This document shows positions 1 to 8,439 of a stretch of DNA of 64,000 bases, piece after piece (the stretch's first letter is position 1; each line of letters opens with the position of its first letter). Under the pieces are notes generated by a model. That model searched no databases, had not been told where the DNA came from, and saw only the letters and a program-made list of their open reading frames with translations. A program made the translations under genes and the position numbers. The DNA is from Hyphomonadaceae bacterium UBA7672 (GTDB lineage: Bacteria; Pseudomonadota; Alphaproteobacteria; Caulobacterales; Hyphomonadaceae), in contig DLHI01000035.1 of NCBI GenBank assembly GCA_002483135.1, positions 410,058 to 474,057 of the forward strand. Reading direction: 5' to 3'.

Positions 1-2
1 CG

Positions 3-2024
3 TTGGGTATCGCTGGAGCGGCATCCGTGCTCGCCCTTTCGGCGACGGCTGCGCCTGAATCCGTGAAGCTGGTCGGTACACGCGTCGACAACTTCATGCT
101 GCCTGACCAGACCGGCATGGGTTACGAGCTGTTCTACTACAAGAAAGCCCCCGCCGTAGTGATCGTGTCGGCCACGCTGGGTGATGATGTGTCGGCCGAA
201 TCGCTGTCCGAGATCGCCGCGCTCAAGGCCGAGTACGAAGCCAAGGGTGTGCTGTTCGTCGCGCTCAACTCCTCGCTCGATGACGACCGCGACGAGATCA
301 TCGCCGCCTCCGACAAGCTGGCCGGCGTGCCGATGCTGGACGACGGGCTGCAACTCGTCGGCCGCGCGCTGGGCGTGACGAAAACCGGTGAGGCCTTCAT
401 CGTCGATCCGAAGACCTGGCGCATCGCCTATCATGGTCCGGTCAGCGAAGCGCTGGCCGAGAAGCCGGTCGCCGGCGGCAACCTGCGCGCCGCGCTTGAT
501 GCGATGGTCGCTGGCAAGGCGCCGTCGGTCACAGAAGTCGCGGTGAAGGGCAAGGCGATCAGCTTCCCCGACCGCGCCAAGGCGCCGGAGTGGAAGAATA
601 TCTCCTACGCCAACGACGTCGCCCCGATCCTCCAGGCGAAGTGCGTGGCCTGCCATACCGAAGGCGGCATGGGCCCGTTCGCGATGAGCAACTACCAGAT
701 CGTCAAGACGATGGCGCCGATGATCCGCGAGTCGCTGCGCACCAAGCGGATGCCTCCGTTTCACTCGGATGCGCACTGGGGCAACTGGAGCAACGACATG
801 TTGCTCACCAATGACCAGATCAAGACGGTGGTGAACTGGGTCGAAGCCGGTGCGCCGCGCGGCGAGGGCAGCGATCCGCTCGCCGAGAAGAAGTATGTGC
901 CGCCGGAATGGCCGCTCGGCCAACCCGATGTGATCATTGAAATTCCGGCGTTCGACGTGCCCGAGAGCGGCTACATCGACTACCAGGAGCGCTCGGTCGA
1001 CTCCAAGCTAACCGAAGGCAAATGGCTGAAAGCGACGGCATGGGCCGGATCTTCGCCTGCCGTCCACCACGCGCTCGCGGGCTGGATTCCGGAAGTCCGC
1101 GCAGACGGGCTGGGTTTCTCGTGGAACACCTCGCTCGGCGGTTACGGCCCGGGCGGCGAGGCGAACCTCACGCCGGACGACACCGGCATCTACATCCCTC
1201 CGGGCGGCTCATACGCCTACCAGATGCACTACACGAGCAACGGCAAGAAGATCACCGACCGGACCAAGGTCGGATACTACTTCTACAAGGAGCCTCCGAC
1301 CAAGATGCTGCGCCAGACCAGCATCACGGACTTCTCGCTGGAAATCCCTGCGGGCAAGGCGCGTCACCATGAGACGGCGTACGTGATCTTCCCGGGCGAC
1401 GCCGAAATCTTCGGGACACAGCCGCACTGCCACTCGCGCTGCTATTCCACCAAGCTCACCATCCGTTATCCGGACGGTCGCGAAGAAATCCTGCTGAACC
1501 AGCCGCGTTACGACTTCGGCTGGCAGCGCGAGTATCACTTCGAGCCGATGCTGCAGGTTCCGGCCGGTTCGATGATGATTGCCGACTATGTGTTCGACAA
1601 CTCGGACGCAAACCCGGCCAACCCTGACTCGAAGCACACGGTCACGTTCGGCGAGCAGACATCGGAAGAGATGCTGTTCACCTTCATGCGCTTCCGCTTC
1701 AAGGACGAGACGGTCGATCACCGCCGCGACGATCTGATGAAGGACCTGCAGACCTCGGTCGTGTTCGGCGCCTTCGACGACGACCGCAATGGAGAGGTGA
1801 CAGCGGTGGAACTTCGCAATGATCCGCGGTTCGCCCCGCTCAAGGGCTATATCGGTGTGGTCGACGCCAACAAGAACGGCTCGCTCGACATGAAGGAATG
1901 GACCAACGCCATGAACATCATGCAGCAGATGCGCGGCCGCCCCGGCGCTCCGGCAGCTGCCGCGCCCAAGAAGGACGCGGGCGCCGATGCAATGGTCGGC
2001 CAGGCGACAGGTCAGTCTCAATAG
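3..2024 (+). CDS. Secreted redoxin-like / cytochrome c / copper monooxygenase-like / EF-hand protein (5' end cut by window)
   Basis: The open frame runs off the left edge. Its first visible residues are the hydrophobic core and AxA end of a signal peptide, so the true start is probably a few codons upstream and the protein is exported. Visible order: thioredoxin/AhpC-like fold (about residues 20-180) with no cysteine at all, one heme-binding CxxCH (214-218), then a region with HH (355-356) and HCH (475-477) resembling copper type II ascorbate-dependent monooxygenases, and two EF-hand-like loops at about 592 and 621. The Ala/Lys-rich tail looks disordered. The missing cysteines make thiol chemistry unlikely for the first domain. 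Substrate unknown. A rho-independent terminator follows. A paralogue of the first domain lies at 25510-26118. Confidence 0.85.
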   Translation: MGIAGAASVLALSATAAPESVKLVGTRVDNFMLPDQTGMGYELFYYKKAPAVVIVSATLGDDVSAESLSEIAALKAEYEAKGVLFVALNSSLDDDRDEIIAASDKLAGVPMLDDGLQLVGRALGVTKTGEAFIVDPKTWRIAYHGPVSEALAEKPVAGGNLRAALDAMVAGKAPSVTEVAVKGKAISFPDRAKAPEWKNISYANDVAPILQAKCVACHTEGGMGPFAMSNYQIVKTMAPMIRESLRTKRMPPFHSDAHWGNWSNDMLLTNDQIKTVVNWVEAGAPRGEGSDPLAEKKYVPPEWPLGQPDVIIEIPAFDVPESGYIDYQERSVDSKLTEGKWLKATAWAGSSPAVHHALAGWIPEVRADGLGFSWNTSLGGYGPGGEANLTPDDTGIYIPPGGSYAYQMHYTSNGKKITDRTKVGYYFYKEPPTKMLRQTSITDFSLEIPAGKARHHETAYVIFPGDAEIFGTQPHCHSRCYSTKLTIRYPDGREEILLNQPRYDFGWQREYHFEPMLQVPAGSMMIADYVFDNSDANPANPDSKHTVTFGEQTSEEMLFTFMRFRFKDETVDHRRDDLMKDLQTSVVFGAFDDDRNGEVTAVELRNDPRFAPLKGYIGVVDANKNGSLDMKEWTNAMNIMQQMRGRPGAPAAAAPKKDAGADAMVGQATGQSQ

Positions 2025-2047
2025 GCTGAACGCCTTCCGAAACTGAA

Positions 2048-2076
2048 AACCCCGCCAGGCGACTGGCGGGGTTTTT
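2048..2076 (+). terminator. Rho-independent terminator
   Basis: An 8-bp GC stem (accccgcc / ggcggggt) is followed directly by a T run, 24 bases after the stop of the redoxin/cytochrome gene. Confidence 0.85.
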
Positions 2077-2098
2077 CATGTCTGCTGCGGATCGCGCC

Positions 2099-2389
2099 TC
2101 AATAGTCCGGGAAGAATTCCGGCCCGAGATAGCGGATCTCGAAGTTCAGCAGGTTGTAGACGACATACTTGCGCGCGTGGCGCTCGGCCTGGACCTCGGA
2201 TTCGAACTTGCGGTAACCGAGCCATGTTCCATCGCCGAGGGAGAGAGCGCCTTGTTCGCGGGCGAGGTGGGCGTGCTTATCGGGAACCTGCCAGCGATTG
2301 CGCCAGTGGCCGAGGCTGGTGTCTGTCTCGGACGGCTTCGTGTCGGCCTTGTCGAGGATGTCGATGGAGGCGTGAGTTGCCTTCGTCAC
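2099..2389 (-). CDS. Small conserved-looking hypothetical protein, 96 aa
   Basis: GTG start with a strong GGAGG six bases upstream on the minus strand. The product is soluble, rich in charged and aromatic residues (GHWRNRW near the middle, a C-terminal RYLGPEFFPDY). No signal peptide or membrane segment. I do not recognise the family. It lies just outside the left att copy of the mobile element, so it is host DNA next to the insertion. The opposite strand is also open over this stretch, but its codons look arbitrary and it lacks a ribosome-binding site. Confidence 0.6.
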   Translation of the reverse strand: MTKATHASIDILDKADTKPSETDTSLGHWRNRWQVPDKHAHLAREQGALSLGDGTWLGYRKFESEVQAERHARKYVVYNLLNFEIRYLGPEFFPDY

Positions 2390-2429
2390 AGCCCGCCTCC
2401 AGCCTCGCCGGCGCGAGGAAAGAATGGCT

Positions 2430-2446
2430 CCTGAGCTGGACTCGAA
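2430..2446. repeat. Left attachment site core (attL or attR copy)
   Basis: Seventeen bases identical to the 3' part of tRNA-Asn at 15389-15405. Similarity continues outward as tggctcc with a one-base deletion relative to the tRNA copy, so this copy is not a functional tRNA end. Confidence 0.85.
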
Positions 2447-2458
2447 GCGTCCTAGAGC

Positions 2459-2564
2459 CCTTACAAATCAAGCATTCTCGCGAATGCCCGCACATTAAAC
2501 TACCGTCCGTCTACCGCAAAAACGGCGATTCTGGCGTGGTTCGATGCCAATTCGCGGACGGTAG
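2459..2564. promoter_or_regulatory. Left-end integrase arm-like repeats
   Basis: Holds ccttacaaatca (2459-2470), which is the exact reverse complement of 15323-15334 at the other end, ctaccgt (2500-2506) and its reverse complement acggtag (2558-2564), plus a near match at 2511-2517. The same 7-mer in both orientations occurs at the right end beside the integrase. This is how arm-type recombinase or excisionase sites are usually arranged. The rest of 2447-2639 appears non-coding. Confidence 0.55.
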
Positions 2565-2639
2565 CGATCCGGATTCCGAGGTCAAGCCGGGTCTGTCATG
2601 ATAGGTTTCCGATGCCTTTGTTGGGGGAGATGATTCGCG

Positions 2640-2930
2640 ATGAAGCACGTTAGCGATCTGTGGTTTGAGCGGGTAAGTCACCGCCCCCCGCGCGGCAAGA
2701 ATTCGTCCGTCACGCATGTCTTGGTTGTGGTGACGGATTTAGTCACCGACATGGAAATCCCCGACACGGGCAACCTTGCGGATTTGGAGGATGCTCTGCG
2801 GGAGGAATACCCTGAGGCCGACGACATCCGGTTTGTGCCGAAGCGCGGCGTTGCCAAGGGCAAAGTGGCTAAGAGCGATCCCGCGAAGAGCCGCGCGCGA
2901 TTGAGGGAACTAGGCCGCAAACTGACGTAA
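2640..2930 (+). CDS. Hypothetical protein, 96 aa, first gene of the element
   Basis: ATG preceded by GGGGGAG ten bases upstream. The product has a hydrophobic strand (HVLVVVTDLV) around residues 27-36, an acidic middle and a basic Lys/Arg-rich C terminus. No family recognised. It lies between the left arm-like repeats and the putative regulator. An overlapping minus-strand frame is also open, so coding status is moderately supported only. Confidence 0.5.
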   Translation: MKHVSDLWFERVSHRPPRGKNSSVTHVLVVVTDLVTDMEIPDTGNLADLEDALREEYPEADDIRFVPKRGVAKGKVAKSDPAKSRARLRELGRKLT

Positions 2931-3039
2931 CTGTGCTCGCCTAAAAGGAACTCAAGGACTCGTTCAGCTCGCGCCATAGTGTGGCGTTGCCCCTCATCAT
3001 GTGAATATTGGGAAGCCTCTGTAGTGCGGAGGCATCCCG

Positions 3040-3588
3040 ATGTCCGAGAAGGACAAGCTCAAGACCGCCGACGTTGCATCGTTCGCAGCGCGGCCCGGCC
3101 GAACGAAGGCGCAAGCCGGTTCACGATTCACGCATTGGCGAGAAGCGGGAGTCATCCCGACCGATGAGCAGGTCTGGGGACCGGGCGGCCATGCCTATGT
3201 CTATGACCAATCCACTGGCGCAATTTTCGCGGTCATGTGCGACCTGTTCGACGCAGGAATCGTTACCGGCAAGCTCCAGCTTCGCGGCATGTGGGACTAC
3301 ATGGCCCAGCCGCACGCTGACGGCTGCCATCCGCACATCACGCACATCCTGGACGCCATCGCGAAGGGCGAAGCGTGCTGGCTGATCCTGACGCTCTGGC
3401 GCGCCGCCGCCGCTGGCGAGTTCAAGACGACGTGCTGCACCCGGTTCGAGGATCAGGGCGACAAGCCGATTGAGGCGCCGACCGCAGACCATGAGCCCGT
3501 CGGCGAATACATCGTCTCACTCCACAAGCTGCTTGAGCGGTTCGCCAGCACCGAGTCGAACGTCCGGCCGATCCGGGCGGAGGGCTAA
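3040..3588 (+). CDS. Putative winged-helix (MerR/AlpA-like) protein of the element, 182 aa
   Basis: ATG with CGGAGG upstream. Residues about 29-80 read like a MerR-type DNA-binding fold: FTHWREAGVIP, then a G-rich loop, a Tyr, a hydrophobic helix and a Gly-Ile turn. The remainder is mixed, with several His and Cys (DGCHPHITH, TTCCTRF) and no clear domain. It ends four bases before the portal gene, so it probably heads the head-gene operon. In satellites an AlpA-like or MerR-like protein often controls excision or expression; that role here is inferred from fold resemblance and position. A small-terminase role is less likely because another small terminase gene precedes terL. Confidence 0.6.
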   Translation: MSEKDKLKTADVASFAARPGRTKAQAGSRFTHWREAGVIPTDEQVWGPGGHAYVYDQSTGAIFAVMCDLFDAGIVTGKLQLRGMWDYMAQPHADGCHPHITHILDAIAKGEACWLILTLWRAAAAGEFKTTCCTRFEDQGDKPIEAPTADHEPVGEYIVSLHKLLERFASTESNVRPIRAEG

Positions 3589-3591
3589 GAC

Positions 3592-5007
3592 ATGGCCCGC
3601 GCCTCGATCCTCCGCAATTTCCGCCGCGCTCTTGCTCGCGCCATCTCTCCGGACATCTCCCGGCGATACGATGGCGCGCGGCTCATGTCCGACCGCAACG
3701 CGCGGTTCACGACCTACGCCGGAGAAACCTCTTCGCAGTCCGGCTTGCTCCGCAATCGGTCGCGCTATCTGGCCGAGAACAACCCGTATTTCCTTGCGGC
3801 GATCCGCACGCTGGCGAAAGACCTTGTGGCCGCCGAGATTGTTCCCGGCAGTACGCATCCCGATCCCGCCACGCAAAAGCTCCTCGCGGAAGCATGGGCC
3901 CGATTCAGCGCCAGTGCTGACTTTGATGGCGTCACGAATCTGGGCGGCCTCGAAGCGGCTCTGGTCGCTGACATGGTGCGCGATGGCGACGGCCTTGCCA
4001 TCATGCGCAACACGCCGAACGGCCTTCGCATCCAGCGTCTTGCAGCGGAGATGCTGGACGACTCGCAGACCCGCGACCTTGGCGGCGGCGCCTTCATCCA
4101 GAACGGAGTCGAGTTCGACTCAAAGGGTATTGTCGCTCTCTGGATATTCCCTGCGGCGCCGGCCAACGCATTCGCTGCGCACATCCAGTCCGTGCGAATC
4201 CCTGTGGAAGATGTCCTGCATCTCTTCGAGCCGCGCGGGCCGGGGCAGTGCAGGGGCGTTCCGTGGGGAGCCTCCGCGCTGAAGCGGATGGGCGAAATCG
4301 ACCAGTTGGAAGATGCGCTGCTTGTCGGGAACAAGACGGCGGCCATGCTCTGCGGCGTGGTGACGGATGAGTTTGCATCCGGCCCACTCCCGTTCGATGG
4401 CGAGCAGAGCGGCTCGACCCTTACAAGCGGCCTCGAACCGGGAACGCTCCTCAATCTCGGCGCCGGGAAGAAAGTCACCTTCACGACGCCGGGCCAATCA
4501 GCGCAAGGTGTCGAGTTCCTTGCAAGTCAGTTGCGCGCGGTGGCGTCTGCCTTCGGTGTCCCGCCTCATTGCGTGGACTCGGACTACTCGCGCGCGAACT
4601 ACTCTTCGCTTCGCGCCAGCCTCGTGACCTACGCCGCGCGGCTGGACCAGATCGTTCACACCATCCTGGTTCCGCAGCTTCTCAACCGTATCTGGCGCCG
4701 CTGGATCACGACCGAGATTCTTCGCGGCGCTATCGAGGCGCCCGACTTCGAGTCGAATCCCGAGCCGTGGTTTGGCGTCGAATGGTTCCCGCCGGCGCCT
4801 CCGGTCGCGGATGAGATCAAGGCCGCGCAAGCGGACGCCTTGCAGATCAGCAACGGCCTCAAGAGTCGGTCGCAGGCAATCCGTGAACGCGGCTATGCGC
4901 CGGAAGCCCTCGACGCAGAACGGGCCGCCGACGCGCAACGCGCAACCGCGCTGGGCCTCGACGCGCCAGCCTCCCAACAAGACGAGGAGTCCAACGATGT
5001 TGAATAG
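3592..5007 (+). CDS. Phage portal protein, lambda B-like family, 471 aa
   Basis: Forms the dodecameric ring at one capsid vertex through which DNA is packaged. Length and sequence fit the lambda-type portal family: an N-terminal RYDGARLMSDR segment, SRYLAENNPYF and a conserved middle (VEDVLHLFEPRGPGQCRGVP), then VPPHCVDSDYSRANYSSLRA near residues 320-345. RBS GGAGGG lies upstream. It overlaps the next gene by 11 bases, so the two are likely translationally coupled. The last 40 residues are acidic and probably flexible. Confidence 0.92.
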   Translation: MARASILRNFRRALARAISPDISRRYDGARLMSDRNARFTTYAGETSSQSGLLRNRSRYLAENNPYFLAAIRTLAKDLVAAEIVPGSTHPDPATQKLLAEAWARFSASADFDGVTNLGGLEAALVADMVRDGDGLAIMRNTPNGLRIQRLAAEMLDDSQTRDLGGGAFIQNGVEFDSKGIVALWIFPAAPANAFAAHIQSVRIPVEDVLHLFEPRGPGQCRGVPWGASALKRMGEIDQLEDALLVGNKTAAMLCGVVTDEFASGPLPFDGEQSGSTLTSGLEPGTLLNLGAGKKVTFTTPGQSAQGVEFLASQLRAVASAFGVPPHCVDSDYSRANYSSLRASLVTYAARLDQIVHTILVPQLLNRIWRRWITTEILRGAIEAPDFESNPEPWFGVEWFPPAPPVADEIKAAQADALQISNGLKSRSQAIRERGYAPEALDAERAADAQRATALGLDAPASQQDEESNDVE

Positions 5008-6781
5008 CATCATCACCCGCCGAGCCTCGCTCGCTCCTACGACGTGGAATGCGGAGAAGCGCACGATGGAAGTGGCGTTCTCGGCGTTCGCTGATGTCCA
5101 GCAGCGAGGTTACGTCGAGCGCGTGACGCAAGAAGGTCTCGATCTGTCGCGTCTCGTCGGCGCCCACGTCCTGAAAGACCACAACGCTAGCAGCATCGAC
5201 AACGTGCTTGGCGTTGTCGTGGCCGCTCGCAAGGACGGCACAGCAACAATCGAACTCTCGGAAAGCCCGAAGGTCGCCGCCGAAGTTGGCGAGATCATTA
5301 AGGGCCGCATCCGCAACCTCAGCTTTACGGCGAACGTCAGCGCGTGGCGCGACTCCGTCGATCCCAAATCCGGCGCACGGGTGAGAACCGCAGTGCGTTG
5401 GACGCCGCACGAAATTTCGTTCGTCGCGGTGCCTGCCGATCCCGGCGCAACCACGAGGAGCCAGAACATGGACCCCGAACTTGAAAACGCGCCGGAGCAA
5501 CCGGCGCAAATGACTGAGCGCGCCGCGCTCAATCAAGCTACCCGCGCTCTTTGTCGGGCCAGCGGCATCACCGATCAGACCTTCATAGACGGTCTTACCG
5601 ACGGCGACGGCGACATGATCGCGCGCCGTGCTGCGATCAACGCGGAACTGCAACGGCGCGCTCCCGTGATCCGCGCGACCGTTGGAGTCGATCACACCGA
5701 CCCGGCGGCTCTCATGCAACGCCAGATCGGCGCGCTGACGGCCCGTGCTCTGGGCAAGGCGCCGGCCGAGAACGAACGCGAGTTCGCGCATCTGTCCATC
5801 GTGGAAAACATTGACGTTGCCCTCCAACGTCGGGGCATCGCCACGCGCGGCCAGACACCGGAGCAACGCATTCAGCGTGCGATCAACACGGGCGACCTTC
5901 CGGAACTGCTGACGGGAGTCGGCAACCGCACTTTGCTGGCCGCCTACCAGGTCGCGCAATCGCCTATCGTGGCGGCCCTGACGGTCAACAAGACCATGAC
6001 TGACTTCCGTCCCGCACACTTCCTGCGGGCTGGCGAGTTCGATCATGGTCTCGACCTGCTAACGGAAGATGGCGAGATCAAGTACACGGCCCGCACGGAG
6101 TCGAAGGAGTCCATCCAACTCGACACCTACGCCAAGGGCGTGAACTACACGATGCGCGCCATGATTAACGACGATCAGGGAGCCCTAACGGATGCAACCT
6201 CGCAGTTCGGCCAGAAAGCCGCTGCGAAGGATGCGGAAGTCGTGATGGCCGTCCTGAATGCGGCGGGTGGCGCTGGCCCGACGATGGATGACGGCCACGC
6301 GCTCTTCTCTGCCGCGCATGACAACCTCGACACGGCGGTTGCTCTGATCGGTGACGCCAGTGTCAGCAAGGCGCGACTTGCCATGCGCAGCATTGTCGGT
6401 GCCGACGGGCAGACCCTTCTCAGCATCACTCCCAAGTACCTTGTGGTGAGCAAGGAACTGGAGACGGCCGCAGAGAAGTTCCTGGCGACCATCAACGCCA
6501 CGACTACGGCAGACGTGAACCCGTTCGCGGGTAAACTCTCCCTGATCGTGGAGCCGCGTCTGGCCGCTTACGAGTGGCACATCTGGGCCGATCCGGCTCT
6601 TGCTCCGGTGCTGGCGCTTGCGCGTCTGGCCGGTCGCGAGGCGCCGCAGATCGAACAGCAACAGGCGTGGACGACGTGGGGCGTGAGCTTCCGTTGCATC
6701 CACCACGTTGGCGCCGCGGCTATCGGGTGGAGGGGAGCCTACAAGTTCGCGAACGGCGAAGACTCGAACTCTCAGGTCTAA
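4997..6781 (+). CDS. Prohead protease - major capsid protein fusion, 594 aa
   Basis: Residues 1-155 match HK97-type prohead proteases: His62 in the DHNAS context, Ser109 in IRNLSFTANV, and a FVAVPADPGA ending. A linker of about 110 residues, rich in helix formers, is followed from about 275 by a Mu gpT/HK97-fold capsid protein (ending in RGAYKFANG). Such a protein builds the shell and matures it after self-cleavage; the linker may serve as the scaffold. The ATG inside the portal 3' end with GAGGAG eight bases upstream is chosen over a longer frame that would overlap the portal by more than 200 bases. Fused protease-capsid proteins are a known minority arrangement. Confidence 0.9.
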   Translation: MLNSIITRRASLAPTTWNAEKRTMEVAFSAFADVQQRGYVERVTQEGLDLSRLVGAHVLKDHNASSIDNVLGVVVAARKDGTATIELSESPKVAAEVGEIIKGRIRNLSFTANVSAWRDSVDPKSGARVRTAVRWTPHEISFVAVPADPGATTRSQNMDPELENAPEQPAQMTERAALNQATRALCRASGITDQTFIDGLTDGDGDMIARRAAINAELQRRAPVIRATVGVDHTDPAALMQRQIGALTARALGKAPAENEREFAHLSIVENIDVALQRRGIATRGQTPEQRIQRAINTGDLPELLTGVGNRTLLAAYQVAQSPIVAALTVNKTMTDFRPAHFLRAGEFDHGLDLLTEDGEIKYTARTESKESIQLDTYAKGVNYTMRAMINDDQGALTDATSQFGQKAAAKDAEVVMAVLNAAGGAGPTMDDGHALFSAAHDNLDTAVALIGDASVSKARLAMRSIVGADGQTLLSITPKYLVVSKELETAAEKFLATINATTTADVNPFAGKLSLIVEPRLAAYEWHIWADPALAPVLALARLAGREAPQIEQQQAWTTWGVSFRCIHHVGAAAIGWRGAYKFANGEDSNSQV

Positions 6782-6785
6782 GCCA

Positions 6786-7007
6786 ATGTCCGCGCTCACC
6801 TTCACTGAACTCGAATCCCTGCGGGCCGCTCTCGTAAGAGCGCGGCTCAACGGGGTGCGGGAGATTCGCGATCAGAACGGCGAAACCGTCACCTACAAAT
6901 CGGATCGCGAAATGGCCGGTGCGCTCGCATCGGTCGAGGCGGAGATCGCGCGACTGCAGTCCACGACCATCAAGCAAGTGCGGTTCCGCACGACCAAAGG
7001 AGAATAA
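6786..7007 (+). CDS. gpW-like head-tail joining protein, 73 aa
   Basis: Size and pattern fit lambda gpW: an N-terminal helix (ESLRAALVRARLNGVREI), a two-strand turn (DQNGETVTYKS) and a second helix (LASVEAEIARLQ). It would seal the filled head and give the platform for tail attachment. It starts five bases after the capsid stop. Its presence matters because the element has no tail genes, so any tail joined here would have to come from another phage. Confidence 0.78.
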   Translation: MSALTFTELESLRAALVRARLNGVREIRDQNGETVTYKSDREMAGALASVEAEIARLQSTTIKQVRFRTTKGE

Positions 7008-7010
7008 GTT

Positions 7011-7379
7011 ATGGCTACGAATATGATTCAGCCGGGCCACGTTGTCACTGTGACGGCGAGCGCTGCGGCCACGGCAGGCAAGGGCCACCTTGAAGGCCAG
7101 TTGTTCGGCATCGCCGCGCAATCGGCAGAGATCGGCGAGTCCGTTGATCTGCACATGGAAGGCGTCTGGAATCTCGACAAGGGAAGCGGCGATGTCGTGA
7201 CCCTTGGCCAACCCGTCTTCTATGACACGGTTGCGGGCGTTGCTCACACACACGCCGACTCCGACTCGAACTCGGCAGGCGCCTCGACCGTTGGCCCCAT
7301 CGGGGTTGCAGTCGCGGCGGCCGGCGCCGGCGCTACGAAAGTGGCGGTGCGTCTCGGCTACGTTCCCGCGCTGGTCTAA
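7011..7379 (+). CDS. DUF2190-family capsid-associated protein, 122 aa
   Basis: Small Ala/Gly/Val-rich beta protein with the family pattern: an N-terminal G.VVTVTASAAATAG, a central LGQPVFYD turn, and an Asp/Ser-rich loop before a C-terminal VAVRL strand. Members sit beside major capsid genes and are thought to decorate or stabilise the head. It follows the gpW-like gene by three bases in the same operon. Confidence 0.8.
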   Translation: MATNMIQPGHVVTVTASAAATAGKGHLEGQLFGIAAQSAEIGESVDLHMEGVWNLDKGSGDVVTLGQPVFYDTVAGVAHTHADSDSNSAGASTVGPIGVAVAAAGAGATKVAVRLGYVPALV

Positions 7380-7383
7380 CGCC

Positions 7384-7716
7384 ATGTTCAAGCGTGGCGA
7401 GCGTGTCGCGTATCAGGGCAGGGCTGGGCGCGTTCGGGGAGTCACTTCCCTGAGCGTGTCCGGCTCGCCTCTGGATGCGCTGGAGATCGAACATACAGGC
7501 GGCGCCAAGGGCGCCGTCTTTGTGCCGCTGCATCGCGTCCCTGCCACCGTGAAGGCCATCAGCAAGCGCGAGGCGGACGACCTGGACGCCAGCATCGCGC
7601 CTGCCGTGACCTTCGCGCAATCGCGGGCGCAGCGCATCCGTGCAGCACGCGCGAGCAAGCAATCACTCTGGGGAAGCATGGGCGCTTACGCCAAGGCGAA
7701 AAACCGCGCGGCCTGA
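7384..7716 (+). CDS. Hypothetical protein of the head operon, 110 aa
   Basis: Starts four bases after the DUF2190 stop. The N terminus (MFKRGERVAYQGRAGRVRGV) looks like an SH3/KOW-type small barrel; the C-terminal half is basic and helical. No family assigned. It could be a head-completion or DNA-binding protein, but only position supports that. Confidence 0.65.
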   Translation: MFKRGERVAYQGRAGRVRGVTSLSVSGSPLDALEIEHTGGAKGAVFVPLHRVPATVKAISKREADDLDASIAPAVTFAQSRAQRIRAARASKQSLWGSMGAYAKAKNRAA

Positions 7717-7723
7717 AAAGAAG

Positions 7724-7754
7724 CGGCGCCCAGACCGGAAACCGGCGGGCGCCG
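7724..7754 (+). other. Hairpin at the end of the head-gene operon
   Basis: cggcgccc pairs with gggcgccg eight for eight, with an inner ccgg/ccgg pair. No T run follows on the plus strand, so it is at best a weak terminator or an mRNA-stabilising hairpin. Confidence 0.45.
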
Positions 7755-7827
7755 AAAAGGAAAGCTGTCAAACCCCGGACCCGATCAAAGATCACGAGAC
7801 ACCGCACGCCTGAGAAAGGAATACGAT

Positions 7828-8439
7828 ATGACCACGACTGAGCTAGCGCCCTCGCTAAGACAACCCCTCCAACACAAGTTTTTTACACGTCGCCTTGGCG
7901 ACCTGATCGGGCATGACAATCCGGCGCTCGATTACGTGCGTCCCTCTTGCTGGCGCGACACGCTCAAGTGTGATGTCGCGAAACGCCGCTGGAAAGACTG
8001 GACGGCGCAACTGGAGCCCGGCGACTCCGTCTTTCACAAGATGCCGGACGACCTGGAGGACGCCTGGTGCGCAATCCTTGATTGGCTGCGCTGGGATTAT
8101 CTCCGCATGGTTCACCGCAGCACGGCGCCGGAGCCGCGCATGGGCGCCTTCCATCGGCTGCCGCGTGTGGAGCGAGACCGCGCTATCGAGGCCGCCCATG
8201 CGATGTGGATGCACTGGGGCACGATGCGCGGCAGGCCGTGGGCAATCGTTCGCGACGCACGGGTGAAGGCGTTCACCTGTCACCAGATCGACTTCTACCG
8301 CCGCCGCGCTGGGGAGCAGGTCATCTACACGGCGCCGCCTCTGCGAGCGCGGGAGCGGTTCTCGGACGCCAGCGCTAAACCCTTCCGGCCATCGCTCCAC
8401 ACGCTCAGGCGCGGCCCCATACGCCGGAGGCCCGCATGA
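7828..8439 (+). CDS. Hypothetical protein upstream of the replication ATPase, 203 aa
   Basis: ATG with GAAAGGA nine bases upstream. The product is Trp- and Arg-rich (CWRDTLKCDV, DAWCAILDWLRWDYLRM) with a basic C terminus, and it is soluble. It overlaps the AAA ATPase gene by four bases (ATGA), so the two are coupled and probably act together in replication or its control. I do not recognise the family. Confidence 0.7.
   Translation: MTTTELAPSLRQPLQHKFFTRRLGDLIGHDNPALDYVRPSCWRDTLKCDVAKRRWKDWTAQLEPGDSVFHKMPDDLEDAWCAILDWLRWDYLRMVHRSTAPEPRMGAFHRLPRVERDRAIEAAHAMWMHWGTMRGRPWAIVRDARVKAFTCHQIDFYRRRAGEQVIYTAPPLRARERFSDASAKPFRPSLHTLRRGPIRRRPA

Noticed and set aside
2078..2434. Plus-strand open frame across the small hypothetical gene and att site
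   Set aside because: It runs through the terminator T run region, lacks an RBS, and the minus-strand gene has a strong one.
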